DNA from: Pictodentalium vernedei
Taxonomy: Eukaryota; Mollusca; Scaphopoda; Dentaliida; Dentaliidae
Reading direction: 5' to 3'
Assembly (NCBI GenBank): GCA_031216915.1
Contig: CM062296.1
Location: 57,720,584-57,784,583 of the forward strand
DNA: 64,000 bases
The position numbers and the translations under genes are program-made. This document shows, in pieces, positions 33,918 to 44,009 of the stretch; the first letter of the stretch is position 1, and every line of letters starts with the position of its first letter. A model generated the notes under the pieces. It saw only the letters and a list, made by a program, of their open reading frames with translations. It ran no database searches and was not told the origin of the DNA.

Positions 33918-34814
33918 CAAGGGGGGGGGGGGGGGGGGTGGGCACTAAAAATTTGCAAGACGTGACGTCCTATTTTTTATTCGGCTCCTTTTTGCACCCA
34001 CCCACCCACTACGTGCAATTTTTTACTTCGGTTCTCAGACACCCACCCCCCACTCTCCCTTTAAAATCCAAAATAAGCTTATAAATTTAGTAGGCACAGC
34101 TGTCTTTAGGTGGGTTTCATAATGTTCTTAACCATTTACCCAACGTAACGGCCAAAACCGGCCAGCGCTATTCTCAAAAATCGCCAATTAATTTTTATTA
34201 TTTTTTCATTTTTTTGTCTCAAAAGCATAGGTTATGACCCCTCATTGGAACGAGCTCGTCGAGCTCGTTCAAATGAGGAGTCATAACCTATGTTTTTGAG
34301 ACAAAAAATGAAAAACATTAGTTATTCAATCATTTTTCGGCAAGTGTCATCTGCTTTTCATGTAAGGTAAAGGGTTAAACTGGTACCACCAATTTAAACC
34401 TCTGTGGGCTGCTGTGGGCCCCAATCTACAAGTGACAAGCTGTTCATTATCAGGCTTGGCCAGAGCAGGTGTACATATACGGGAACAAATTTCCATTTGA
34501 ATTGTTCCCAAAATATTGTCTGCACATTTTCTACATTTCGAACAAGACACCCACCCCCTACTAACGTGTGATATTTTCCCAGTTTAAGCCCAATATTCTC
34601 ACATATAAAGCCTCCTGATGTTATATTTATGTTAATAGTGTGATGCACAACATCATCTTTAAGGTTTGAGACACAAATGATGGTATATATTAGCTGATAT
34701 ATTTTTAAAAAATTCAAAAAAATTGCACAAGTTGGAAATGCACATCTTTGGCGCACTCAACAGACCCACCCACCCCCACGTCACGTCTTGCAAATTTTTG
34801 ATGGCCTCCCCCTG
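33918..34814. mobile_element. hAT-like MITE inserted in the LINE polymerase motif
   Basis: The element starts CAAGGGG in a G run and ends CCCCCTG. Subterminal repeats ATTTGCAAGACGTGACGT and complement at 34774-34798. The flanking duplication ACTTGGG (33911-33917, 34815-34821) is LINE sequence encoding YLG, so excision on paper restores the frame. Contains a TTAA-type MITE at 34132-34374. Confidence 0.8.
34132..34374. mobile_element. TTAA-type MITE nested in the hAT-like MITE
   Basis: TTAA at 34128-34131 and 34375-34378. Ends CCATTTACCCAACGTAACGG and AAGGTAAAGGG. Main-variant hairpin, near-perfect. This is the third layer: LINE, then hAT-like MITE, then this. Confidence 0.85.
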
Positions 34815-35888
34815 ACTTGGGTATTATATTTCAATGAGGAAGTTTTGTTAAGGCGAAAAAACAATTAATTTCCAAAGCTAATAAGGCCATGTATGACGTC
34901 TAGGAAAATGTAGACATCACAATTTATCACTGGTATGCAAAATTGACCTTTTTGATAAAGTAATCGCTCCGATTTTGATGCAGGAAGAGAAGTTTGGGGG
35001 TTTGGTGAGAATGAATCGATCAATCAGATCCAGTTGAAATATCTTAAATTTATACTCAACTTGCGAAAAGCCATATGTGGTCATATGATATATGGCGAAA
35101 CTGGTAAATTCCCATTGGATATAGCAATAAAAGTTCGTATAATAAACTTCTGGGAAAATATAATTTCTGGAAATCAAAATAAATTGACAGCGATTTTATA
35201 CAAGTACATGTATAATTTAACAGTCTCGGGTAAATATGTAAAACCCTGGTTAAAAAATATAAAAGGAATACTTGACAGTTGCGGGTTTTCTGATATTTGG
35301 TATTTTCAAGCGTATAATCCTGCAGAAACTGTCGGGCAATTTGTTAAACAGCGACTTCAAGATCAATATCTGCAATCGTGGAAGACACAAAAGCGAGAAA
35401 CATCGAAATCGATTACATTTCAAATTTTTAAGGACTGTTTAGGTTTGGAAAAGTATTTGACAAATCTGAATAGGACAGAGGCAATTACCCTTTTAAAATT
35501 CCGAACTTCAAATCATAACTTACCAATAGAAACTGGGCGATGGGCGGGGTTATTGCGGGAAGAACGATTATGCAATCTTCGCAAATTAGAGCTTGGCGAC
35601 GAGTACCACTGTATACTCGAGTGCACCAAATTTTCCAGTTTACGTTAAAAATACCTTAGTGAAGGTTAGGCTAACGAAAATTAGTCTTTTGATTCTCAGG
35701 CACCGGCCAGCGTTCGTCATTTTTATTTCGGAGGCAAAATTCAAAATGTACAAAACTACCATGTGATTTTAGTGGTATCTCATCGCGCTTTGCGATGCAT
35801 TATGTCGTATACATTGACAGAGTGTAGTTATTCTCTTTGCAAAATGCGACACGATTCTCATATCTATACAAAATAAATATTTATTTAA

Positions 35889-36127
35889 CTGGTTGAGGAC
35901 TCGATTATGTTTGGTGGTCTGCATTTGTTCATCCAAAATTGTTCTATTACAAATTATTGGAGAGTGCCAACAGGCACTCTCCAATAATTTGTAATAGAAC
36001 AAATTTGTAAAAACGAACTATTATTTACGTTTAACTGAATACGAAACATAGGCAAAGAAAATGTTACTTTTGCACTGGTACCCTCATTTTATGAAAGGCC
36101 TGATTGTGGCTTCTAGAACTCAACCAG
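35889..36127. mobile_element. TTAA-flanked MITE, CTGGTTGAG ends, copy 2
   Basis: TTAA at 35885-35888 and 36128-36131. Ends CTGGTTGAGGACTCGA and TCTAGAACTCAACCAG. The core hairpin TATTACAAATTATTGGAGAG and complement is nearly perfect. Same length, 239 bp, as 20186-20424. Confidence 0.85.
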
Positions 36128-36186
36128 TTAAAAAACTCCTTATTATTTTTATCTCCATTTTAGTTGTTCTATATTGATTTTGTATT

Positions 36187-36551
36187 CGGGGGCGCGGTGG
36201 CTCAGTAGGTAGTGGTGCAGGCTGCAAGCCGAGAGGTCCTCTGTTCGAATCCCACCTGCGGCAACCGCGTTGTGTCCTTGGGCAAGACACTTCATCTCCA
36301 TTGCCCGCGTGGGGGCACGATGATGCCGTGTACTAAGGCGTACTGCTCGTCGATGGTATGCATGTCTTCAACCAATCTAACCCTGCCTGTGCTGCAGTGC
36401 GGAGTTACGATGCTGGGGAGCTGGCAGCTGCTCGTCGTTACTCGGTGGTTCTCGCCGGGTACTCCGGCTTCCTCCATCCGTAAAACTGTCACGGTCATGA
36501 TTAGCCACTGTGCATAAATATGTGACCTTAAACATCAATAAATAAATAAAC
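36187..36551 (+). mobile_element. Full-length tRNA-derived SINE, subfamily 1, best copy
   Basis: Head GGGGGCGCGGTGGCTCAGTA and GGTCCTCTGTTCGAATCCCA contain the A and B boxes of a pol III promoter. The core is GTTGTGTCCTTGGGCAAGAC, a motif I recall as a widely shared SINE central domain. The tail is TATGTGACCTTAAACATC then AATAAATAAATAA. A perfect 12-bp target duplication TGATTTTGTATT flanks it (36175-36186, 36552-36563). No protein; it relies on a LINE. Confidence 0.95.
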
Positions 36552-36563
36552 TGATTTTGTATT

Positions 36564-37513
36564 GTGTGATCGCTGTTACTTAAAACAAACCATCAGCGAA
36601 CTCGACATGGAAGCTCTAGTATTTAATTTTATGCTCTCACAATTAGATTTAAGGCATCGTCGACCATTCCAATAAAAAAAAAAATAAAATAAAAACCGCC
36701 CTCCCTCATTCGTTTTAAAAAAAAAAACACCCGAGAATCAATTATTTAATTTTGTTTGGCCTTATCGGCACCGGCCAAACATTATCAAATTTAAAATGCT
36801 AATGGCAAGTAATGACCCAAATACCCTTAAATTATTGTGTAAGTTTATTAAAGAAATCAATAAACTTGTCTTTGGGAGATAAGGATAATTAGGAGACCCT
36901 GAAACGAAATTAGAACCTAGAAAACACTTAAAACCTTTTCGTTTTATTGACTTATTCCAACACTTATTTTTGCTGGCCCAGCCGACCCCCAGCGCCAGGT
37001 TTTTAGATGATTAAACTGCAACGGTAAATTTACACCCTGTCAGTGTGATACTCAATAAGGATTTCGCGTATAGGGATTGTGATGGTCGTTGATCTGCGTC
37101 TTGAACGGAGCTAGGCGATTTTCACAATCTTTGTTCGCGGAATATATAGACTCAATTATCCAGGCTTTAAAACTAACGACAAAATAATGCGCTGATGGTG
37201 TGCGAGGAGTGTCATATTTGTAACAACTTTTTTTCACCTTAAGTACCATCGTATGATGGTTTTATAAGAGTAAATAAACCTGTACCTGTATCTAGCTGGA
37301 GCCCCCAACCCCCCCACCCCCCCCCCCAAAAAAAAAAATAAATGAAAAAAAAAAATAGATAGATAGATGGGTTTGTGCCGAATAGCAGCGGATCATAAAA
37401 CATACACTTTCGCTTTAGCACGGAAAAAAAACGGCTGGACAGCAATTACGACTCGCTGACACGGGGCCTTGAAATTGATGTTACTATCCGAACATTCCAT
37501 ATTAACGATTATA
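36564..37513. other. Unassigned stretch
   Basis: A/T-rich runs, a C run at 37307-37327 followed by an A run, and a GATA microsatellite near 37356-37370. No domain-bearing frame. Confidence 0.5.
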
Positions 37514-37770
37514 CAGTACGTGGAGAGTGTATTGTCACTAAATCACCCGTGGAGTGGAGGTTCCACCCAAGCAATAGTTGCAAATTTGTTGCAAAGCATA
37601 ACCAGCACCAGCAAAGTTTCAGCCAATGGACCTCCGGGTTAAACCCGGAGGTCCATTGGCTGAAATATTGCTTGTGTTTTTTGTCGATACGTGCAAAATT
37701 TGAAAGTTATAGCTTGGGTCATAACTCCACTCTCCACGTACTGTAGTCACAATCCATTCTCCACGTACTG
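37514..37770. mobile_element. TA-type MITE, CAGTACGTGGAGAGTG ends
   Basis: Flanked by TA. The right terminal sequence CTCCACGTACTGTAGTCAC is partly duplicated (ends at 37743 and 37770). Core CCAATGGACCTCCGGGTT and complement. Confidence 0.85.
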
Positions 37771-37823
37771 TAGTCGTGTGACAAACCTTGAATTCACTCA
37801 CTTATTTCATCCGTGATCCCACA

Positions 37824-38070
37824 GTACAGTACATTCGCCGTGGATTGGCCGTGATCCACGATTGGGAAGTGATCTCCTCGCATGCGTTTTCCATTTAATG
37901 AATAGTCATCAGCAAAAGTTTAATTGACAAAGCACCGGGTGCAACCCGGTGCTTCATTAATTAAATTTTTGACAGTTAGCCGTATAATTAGTGTGCGAAA
38001 TCTATTATTATTGCGTCCGTGGAAATATTGGCCATCCGTCGTGAAAAGAGAACAGTCCACGGCGGTCGTA
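37824..38070. mobile_element. MITE with GCCGTGGATTG ends
   Basis: Left end near CATTCGCCGTGGATTGGCC, right end CAGTCCACGGCGGTCG, abutting the next element at a shared TA. The core hairpin is AAAGCACCGGGTGCAACCCG. Similar to 6845-7140 and 48548-48800. Confidence 0.75.
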
Positions 38071-38384
38071 CAGTTAAAACTAGAAGTCCTGTCATGAACT
38101 GTGCGCTTATGTCGGCTTAATTGCGCGTACGAATTGCGCGCCATTGCCATATCGAATGGCATCCAAAGCACAGCAGATTCTCATGGTTACTCATATCAAA
38201 CACAGGCAATGTTTCTTCCAATGGACCTCCGGGTTACCCGGAGGTCCATTGGCTGAAACATTGCTTGTGCACATGCCGCATGTTCAGAATTTGATAGCCT
38301 TACTATGGTCATTACGCGTAGATTAACGCGCAGATCGACGTGCTATTTGTGCGCATTTCATGACAGGACTTCTAGTGTTAACTG
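38071..38384. mobile_element. Short TA-type MITE with CCTCCGGG hairpin
   Basis: 314 bp. Left TA (38069-38070) is also the edge of the preceding MITE; right TA at 38385-38386. Its right side abuts Penelope-like coding sequence. Confidence 0.9.
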
Positions 38385-38386
38385 TA

Positions 38387-39086
38387 TTGTAGAAAAAATA
38401 TCATCAATGTATCTCAAATATAGTGTAAGTTTTAGGGGCCGAGTTTGCATGAATTTCTCTTGACGGTTCGCCATTAAAAGGTTAGCAAATTGCGGTAACA
38501 TCGGCGATCCCATAATGCAATCGATCTTTTACGGGTAAAACTCGTCATCAAATGTAAAATAGTTATGTTTCAAGATGAAATTAGAAATTAGCAGTATAGA
38601 TCGCCTCGATATTCCCTTAGAATCGGTATCCTTCAGTTGATTTTCTATGGCTTCGAGTCCATCAGTTGGGGGTACATTAGTGTAGAATGAAGTGACGTCG
38701 TCGAGAGTGACATGAGGTGGGTTGTTTTGGTTAATTTATCCGATCTGTAAGATTTTATTGCGAAAATCGCTAGTATCCTGTATAAAGCGATCATATGTTC
38801 GAACTACATGCTTCAGAATTGAATCCACGTGTTTCGAAAGCTTTCCTGCAATAGTTCGGATGCCTGCTACTATTGGACGATTCGATACACCCTTCTTAAT
38901 CCTTATCTATCTTTGGTTGTGTGTGAATAGCTCCCAGTCTTGGATTCCAATTCGTTAGTGAACGGACGAGTTCCCTGTCTTTTCCGGAATTTTGCACTCA
39001 ATAAGACAATCAAGTTCTTGTCGGTAGGATTGAGTTGGATCATTGTTGTGATTAGTGTAATAGTCACTGTTGGATAACTGCCCATA
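38387..39086 (-). pseudogene. Penelope-like element reverse transcriptase fragment
   Basis: Reading the minus strand from 39086 down: RPIVAGIRT, IQDTSDFRNKI, VTLDDVTSFYTNVPP, NYFTFDDEFY, CIMGSPMLPQFANLLM, then RYIDDIF with YIDD at 38400-38411. This order (GRPIVSG, KDTxDF, SxYTNIP, AMGSPxAPxxAN, RYIDDIF) is typical of Penelope-like reverse transcriptases. Stops (for example after KILQIG) and a missing N-terminus show that it is dead. It is cut at both sides by TA-type MITEs at 38071-38384 and 39087-39377. Confidence 0.8.
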
Positions 39087-39377
39087 CAGTTAAAACTAGA
39101 AGTACTGTCGTGAAATGCGCACGTTGATATGCGCGTTAATGTACGCTTTATGGCCCAAGTAAAGCTATCAAATTCTGTACATATGTCCTGTGCACAAGCA
39201 ATGTTTCAGCCAATGGACCTCCTCCATTGGCAGAAACATTGCATGTGTTTGCTATGAGTAACCAAGAGAACCTGCCGTGCTTTGGAAGCCATTCGATATG
39301 GCAATTGCGCGCAATTCCAACACGCAATTAAGCCTAGATAAGCGCACTATTCGTGACAGGACTTCTAGTTTTAACTG
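39087..39377. mobile_element. Short TA-type MITE with shortened hairpin
   Basis: Ends CAGTTAAAACTAGAAGTAC and TTCTAGTTTTAACTG, flanked by TA. The apex has lost the CGGG..CCCG part (CCAATGGACCTCCTCCATTGG), so it is about 23 bases shorter than its sisters. Confidence 0.9.
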
Positions 39378-39539
39378 TATGCTCCTGCGACGTACATGTA
39401 GTTACTTTTGTCCTGAATCACAGTGGCGCCCTCAGGTTTTATGGCAATATTGGAATCCTTTCGCAGAATATAAATTGCACATTTCTCCGTCGATGGCAAA
39501 TTAAATCAATATATAAAGCAAGATTTGTATTACGTCCTG

Positions 39540-40030
39540 TGGGTGGAGTATAATTTCTTTGATGGACGAAAGTGCTACACCTAGGACATGCGCACGGGGT
39601 AGAAGCAGATGTGGATCATGTAGCCTTATTAGCGCGAGTACTCTTCACACAAAAAGCAGTCGCGTATATGTGCCGAACGGCAATTACCGTTGCAGTGATA
39701 TTGTGTATTTTTGTCTTGTGCTAAATGTCCTGTAGTGTTTTATATAGGCGAGACGGAGGGAGATTTGAATGACATCGACACCAGAAGGGTTGTCGAACAA
39801 CAATTTACTCATTTTTTGATGGCTTTGTACGAGGTATCGATAAAGACTCGGGATTCATGGCGCTGTTGAGAGAATGATTCGTTTGGCTAGAGGCTGAACT
39901 TTTTCCAGCTTGACGTCGTACAGACCAACGTCTCGACGTGCACTGTTTGTACGAAAGTAATTTTTATTTGTTTGTTGTGAATTGTCTGAACCCGATGACG
40001 GAGTAAACCGAAAGCGTATAAAATATGCAT
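39540..40030 (+). pseudogene. Penelope-like GIY-YIG endonuclease fragment
   Basis: On the plus strand, CARGRSRCGSC, then YVPNGNYRC (about 39670), then CAKCPVVFYIGETEGDLN in another frame, with FYIGETE at 39738-39758. Penelope-like elements carry a Cys-rich segment followed by GIY-YIG (YVGETG-like) C-terminal to their reverse transcriptase. Here it faces the opposite way from the polymerase fragment at 38387-39086, so the two are not one simple copy. A frameshift and stops make it inactive. The downstream GAACCCGATGACGGAGTAAA resembles Penelope 3' flanks only loosely. Confidence 0.65.
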
Positions 40031-40313
40031 GGGTATAGCTTCATTGTTTGATGATTATCGATCAGCCGCCGTCATTATACCCGATACCACTCAATCATCA
40101 ATTGCCATTGATACACGTACAATACGCTATAAACGAATACTCTAACATTTCCCAGTTCCAGTTCTCGTGAGTAAAGTCTTTTCCACTAGTGCATATCTGT
40201 GAAAAAGGGCATACACCGCCCCTTGCTTCCTAACCCCAGGGCAAGTGGCAGAAGTCCCAGCGTTTCCGGCGCCTTTGACTGAGGCTGGGGAAAAACATTA
40301 TTAGTTACACAGT

Positions 40314-40831
40314 TTGTTGGTGGCCTAATATGGTATATATGGTGTCAGTTAATTCCATATTGGACTGGAGTGTAACGAATATATCTTACCGACTGCTTCA
40401 TCATTGCACAGAACTAATAACAACAGCGATCAAAATTAAATGAGAGAATTCTCACAATGTGTTCACGTGTCTTTGCCTTGTTACAAGTTATGGGAGAGTG
40501 CCTACAGGCACTCTCCCATAAATTGTAACAAGGCAAATTCATACATACGTTTCATTTCAAAGGAAACATGACACACATCCTCAGAATATGAAGCCTTTTA
40601 AGTTGCCTAACCTGCACTTCAGACCAAATATAGGCTTCCAACACACAATCTTGAAATTTGAAGCGTATATCGGCTGCCGCCATTTTGAATAAGCAATGAA
40701 CAAAGGGGAAATTACCCATAGCTGTCAGAGTATATTGATGTTGACAGGCAGTATATGGTTTGATATGCAGTCTGCACTTGACATCTTTTAACCAATGAAA
40801 TTCCCAGATACTTGTAGGACGTAAGATATTA
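40314..40831. mobile_element. Hairpin-cored MITE, copy 2 of 2
   Basis: 40372-40831 matches 3727-4193, with hairpin GGGAGAGTGCCTACAGGCAC. The left 60 bases (GTTACACAGTTTGTTGGTGG to CCATATTGGA) are in the opposite orientation to those of the other copy. Confidence 0.75.
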
Positions 40832-40999
40832 AATGATTCAGGTTCTTCTACCTATCCAAATTTTCATGCCCAACGCTAAAAGTTTTATGCGTTTTTGATA
40901 AAAATGTAATATCCATATAAAACGATATCTGAAGATACTTAAGGTAGTTGCTCAAACAGATTTATGAATTCAGTGCATACACTCTTAAACTTTGCCCTT

Positions 41000-41223
41000 C
41001 CCCGAATAGCAGACGACACTTGACAAAATAAATCTTGAATAAACAAGTTTTTTTCCTCAAAAACATTGCTCATGGCCCCACATTAGAGCAAGCTCAACGA
41101 ACTTATTGCATGAGGGTTCATAAGTTATGTCTTAACACAAAAAATGAAAAACATAATGTATTGTGCACGGCGTGTTTTGTAAAGAGTATTGTCTGTTTGG
41201 GTCATTACATTGGATAGAGGGTA
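41000..41223. mobile_element. Old TTAA-type MITE relic
   Basis: Recognisable parts: AGCAGACGACACTTGACAAA, TCAAAAACATTGCTCATGG, the return CATAAGTTATG and the end GGATAGAGGGTAAA. Heavily mutated; no TTAA flanks. Confidence 0.6.
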
Positions 41224-41654
41224 AAAGCGTTAAGTGAATAGATGAGAGATAAAGTATCAAAATAGAAAATGCAATCCTGGCAGAACGACACTATTTTTCC
41301 ATTGGGTGTAGACCATGTATTTCTTTAAGCCTAAAAGTCTGTTTCACATCCAGATTTTTCGAATAATCAAAAGAAGCAAAACACCGCATCGTTTTTACAG
41401 TATATATGTAGGCGTTGTCTCAGTCTGCATCCAGCAGACGTTTCGGGTGGTAACCTGTCATTTTAAGGGATGCAGACGTGCTTTAAGTCTAATGCGGGTC
41501 TATTTTTTTCTAGGCGGGCTATTGTTAGAGCGTCTGTAAATCGCGCATATTGTGAACAATCTTCAGAATCGGGGCTTGAAAGACAAAACGAAAACATTCG
41601 CATTCCATCATTTAATTCGAAATCAAAGAGAAAAATGAAAAAATGCAGGTTTTT
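41224..41654. other. Unassigned stretch
   Basis: Overlapping frames of 66-74 codons on both strands show no domain; no repeat recognised. Confidence 0.4.
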
Positions 41655-42215
41655 ATTACTTTCCAGAGTGTGATTCACTGGGATTTCCGGATTTGATTAT
41701 AAACGATAACTTCACAAAGTGAATTGTACAATCAACAACTGTACCATGTATCCGTTTGTTGTGGGTGTGGGTGAAATGGGGACTTCATTGTTTTTCTTTT
41801 GCTTTTTTAACCCTTTACCTAAACATGAAAAGCAGACGACACTTGCAAAGAAAATTATAGAATAACTATTATTTTCAATTTTTGTCTCAAAAACATAGGT
41901 TATGACCACTCATAACCTATGTTTCAGAGACAAAAAATGAAAAAAATAATGAAAAGTAATTGGCGGGTTTTGAGAATCGCACTAGCTGTTTCTGTCCGTT
42001 ACGTTGGGTAAAGGGTTAAATAATATAATTATCGTTAATAATGAAAAGTAATAAACAGAGCAATCGCTTGACTGGACTGGTTACGTGAAATAATTCATTC
42101 GAAGCGAGGGACTATATTGTAAAACACTCGTACGCATTCGCGCACTCGTGTTTGTACAACGTCCCTCACCTCTCGTGAATTATTTCACGTAAATAGTCCA
42201 GTCAAGTGATTACTC
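41655..42215. mobile_element. Composite MITE carrying a nested TTAA-type MITE, copy 2
   Basis: Collinear with 12170-12790: TTTCCAGAGTGTGATTCACTG, ATGGGGACTTCATTG, nested TTAA element, then the inverted repeat CAATCGCTTGACTGGACTGG to its complement at 42205. The nested element lies at the same position in both. Confidence 0.7.
41811..42015. mobile_element. TTAA-type MITE with collapsed hairpin apex
   Basis: TTAA at 41807-41810 and 42016-42019. The apex is reduced to GGTTATGACCACTCATAACC; the GAACGAGCTCG block present in sister copies is deleted. Confidence 0.85.
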
Positions 42216-42704
42216 TCCATATAATCTGTGATCAAACAACCTATTTTCACAAAATTAACAGTATCTGGACCGTCATCGCCCATCAAGCTTCATTGTTGTG
42301 TCTTGAGAGTGGGCACACTGAATTCGACGACGTGGCGTGTCATAATTATAAATGTAAAATTTGCTATCCCAAATTAGTAACTAGATTAATGCATAGTCGC
42401 ATATAGTCTAGCCATCATCAGACATTTTGGACTCCTTTCATTTACTTGATGGACGAATGACGTGCAAATTGTGACATAATGTAATACTATTCACACAACG
42501 TAAGATTATTATAACAATAATTGGTCTGGTGTTCTGCATTCCCCCTCGTTCAAGTTTCCCGTCTAAATCATAACGTTTAGTCATCGTTTTCGAGATCACT
42601 GAGCTCGTTTCAATTGGATGGCTTAAGCTATGGTTTGAATGAAGAAAATAGTTCAGCGATTTCTTGGATTGTATATATTCGGGCCAGTGACGAGTCGATA
42701 CATA

Positions 42705-42960
42705 CAGTACGTGGAGAGTGGATTGTAACTAAATCACTCGCGGAGTGGAGTTATCACCCAAATTATAGCTTTCAAATTTTGTATATATCGACTAAAACAC
42801 AAGCAATGTTTCAGCCAATGGACCTCCGGATTTAACCCGGAAGTCCATTGGCTGAAACTTATCTTGTGCTTGTTATGCTTTGCAACAAATTAGCAATTAT
42901 TACTTGGGTGGAATCTCCACTCTGTGGGTGATTTAGTGATAATACACTCTCCACGTACTG
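42705..42960. mobile_element. TA-type MITE, CAGTACGTGGAGAGTG ends
   Basis: 256 bp, flanked by TA, with perfect CAGTACGTGGAGAGTG and CTCTCCACGTACTG ends. Core CCAATGGACCTCCGGATT. Confidence 0.9.
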
Positions 42961-43009
42961 TATCACGGCACGGCGCGTCACTGACGACTAATGATACCTA
43001 TTATGATAC

Positions 43010-43830
43010 ATGCCTTCTGGGAGAAAATTGAACAGTTTGAATCGAATTCAATCAAATCTGGAATCGAATCTTACAGTTCTTGAAATTGTAAATACAACAG
43101 ACTCTCACACCACATACTCAAGTATTTTATTACGCGCCTGTTATATGAAATCCTCATCTACACCAACACTAATCCATGCGGAAAATGAAAACCCTCTCAA
43201 CACCGAACGGAAATCGTTGACTGACTATTTTTAAATAGAAGCGAAATTTCACTGGAATTTTCTACAAATCGTGCACCGTAATTACAATTTGAATCGCTAG
43301 CGATAGCTAAAAATAGTAACACGGGTTCTCCTCGCACAGTTGTTGGCGATAAAATGTGTTCTTTTTGTTTAGACAGTACGTGGAGAGTGGATTGTAACTA
43401 AATCACCCGTGGAGTGGAGTTACTCCCCAAAGTATCACTTTCGAATTCTGGACATATGGACAAACAACACAAGCAATGTGTCAGCCAGTTGACCTCCGGG
43501 TTCAACCCGGAAGTCCATTGGTTGGAACTTTGCTTGTGATTATTATGCTTTGCAACAAATTTGAAATTATGGCTCGGGTGGAATCTCCACTCTGTGAGTG
43601 AGTAGTGATACTCTCCACGTACTGTTGTTCGTCCCCTCGGTTCCATTGCATTCCAACTGGCACATAGAACACATTGGAACTCAGGGGACGAGTTGTCTAC
43701 TGAATTGTTGAGTGTGCTTCTAATAATTGCTTCTTTCGACGTGAAGGTGTGTATTAAACACAGAACAACACACGTGTGTGAATGGGTTAATCTACATGGC
43801 ACCTGTGCCATCGCGGAAGGATTAAAGTTC
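43010..43830. repeat. Repeat of the 56500 family, split by a TA-type MITE
   Basis: The left part, 43010-43370 (CGTTGACTGACTATTTTTAA, TCTACAAATCGTGCACC), and right part, 43625-43830 (CACATAGAACACATTGGAAC, CAGGGGACGAG), correspond in reverse order to 56560-57060. The MITE at 43374-43624 sits between them, within the unit that elsewhere reads continuously. Confidence 0.65.
43374..43624. mobile_element. TA-type MITE, CAGTACGTGGAGAGTG ends
   Basis: 251 bp, with CAGTACGTGGAGAGTG at the left and CTCTCCACGTACTG at the right. The core is slightly changed (CCAGTTGACCTCCGGG). Flanking dinucleotides are AGA and TTG, so the TA duplication has decayed. Confidence 0.85.
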
Positions 43831-44009
43831 TCCATATTATAATTATTACTTCAAATAGTTTTACGAATATAACCCTTACACTGGAATTGAACGATTTTAT
43901 ATTGTGAAGTTTCTGATCTCCATATTTTATCGGATTGATTATTTACGACCTTTGAGTTTTTCGTTTCTACCCAACCTAATAAACTTAAAAAAGAGAGCAT
44001 GAAGACTAC

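Larger units (their letters stand above)
32656..35648 (+). pseudogene. LINE ORF2 reverse transcriptase and C-terminal region, broken
   Basis: Polymerase motifs in order: NNKASGYDKI (about 32980), IYKKKSDP and ENYRPITVLGC (33130-33200), FIDLKKAFDTVW (about 33380), PNFVCYV-type B region (33580), YADD at 33710-33721 (the catalytic aspartates) and EYKYLG near 33905. A 0.9-kb insertion follows, and the frame resumes with IIF and GSFVKAKKQL at 34822. The C-part has NLPIETGRW and EERLCNL near 35510-35590. Several frameshifts and stops. The enzyme would copy LINE RNA at the nicked target. Confidence 0.85.
28430..35660 (+). mobile_element. Nearly complete decayed LINE with three large insertions
   Basis: Order of parts: ORF1 (about 28430-30517), ORF2 endonuclease (30660-31400), linker, reverse transcriptase (32890-33920 continuing at 34822), and C-terminal region to 35648. 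Non-LINE insertions are at about 28761-29785, 31925-32655 and 33918-34814. Stops and frameshifts throughout mark it as dead. The layout (coiled-coil ORF1 with an L1-type RNA-binding region, APE endonuclease, reverse transcriptase and C-terminal cysteine region) fits an APE-type LINE of the Jockey/CR1-like group with an L1-like ORF1; I cannot fix the clade by eye. The 3' end is cut at about 35660, with no tail. Confidence 0.85.

Noticed and set aside
34394-34756. 120-codon minus-strand ORF
   Set aside because: Lies in the non-coding interior of the hAT-like MITE and has no recognisable domain.
36187-36270. Possible tRNA gene (A and B boxes present)
   Set aside because: It continues directly into the SINE body, has a target duplication around the whole unit, and cannot form a complete tRNA acceptor stem with its 3' part.
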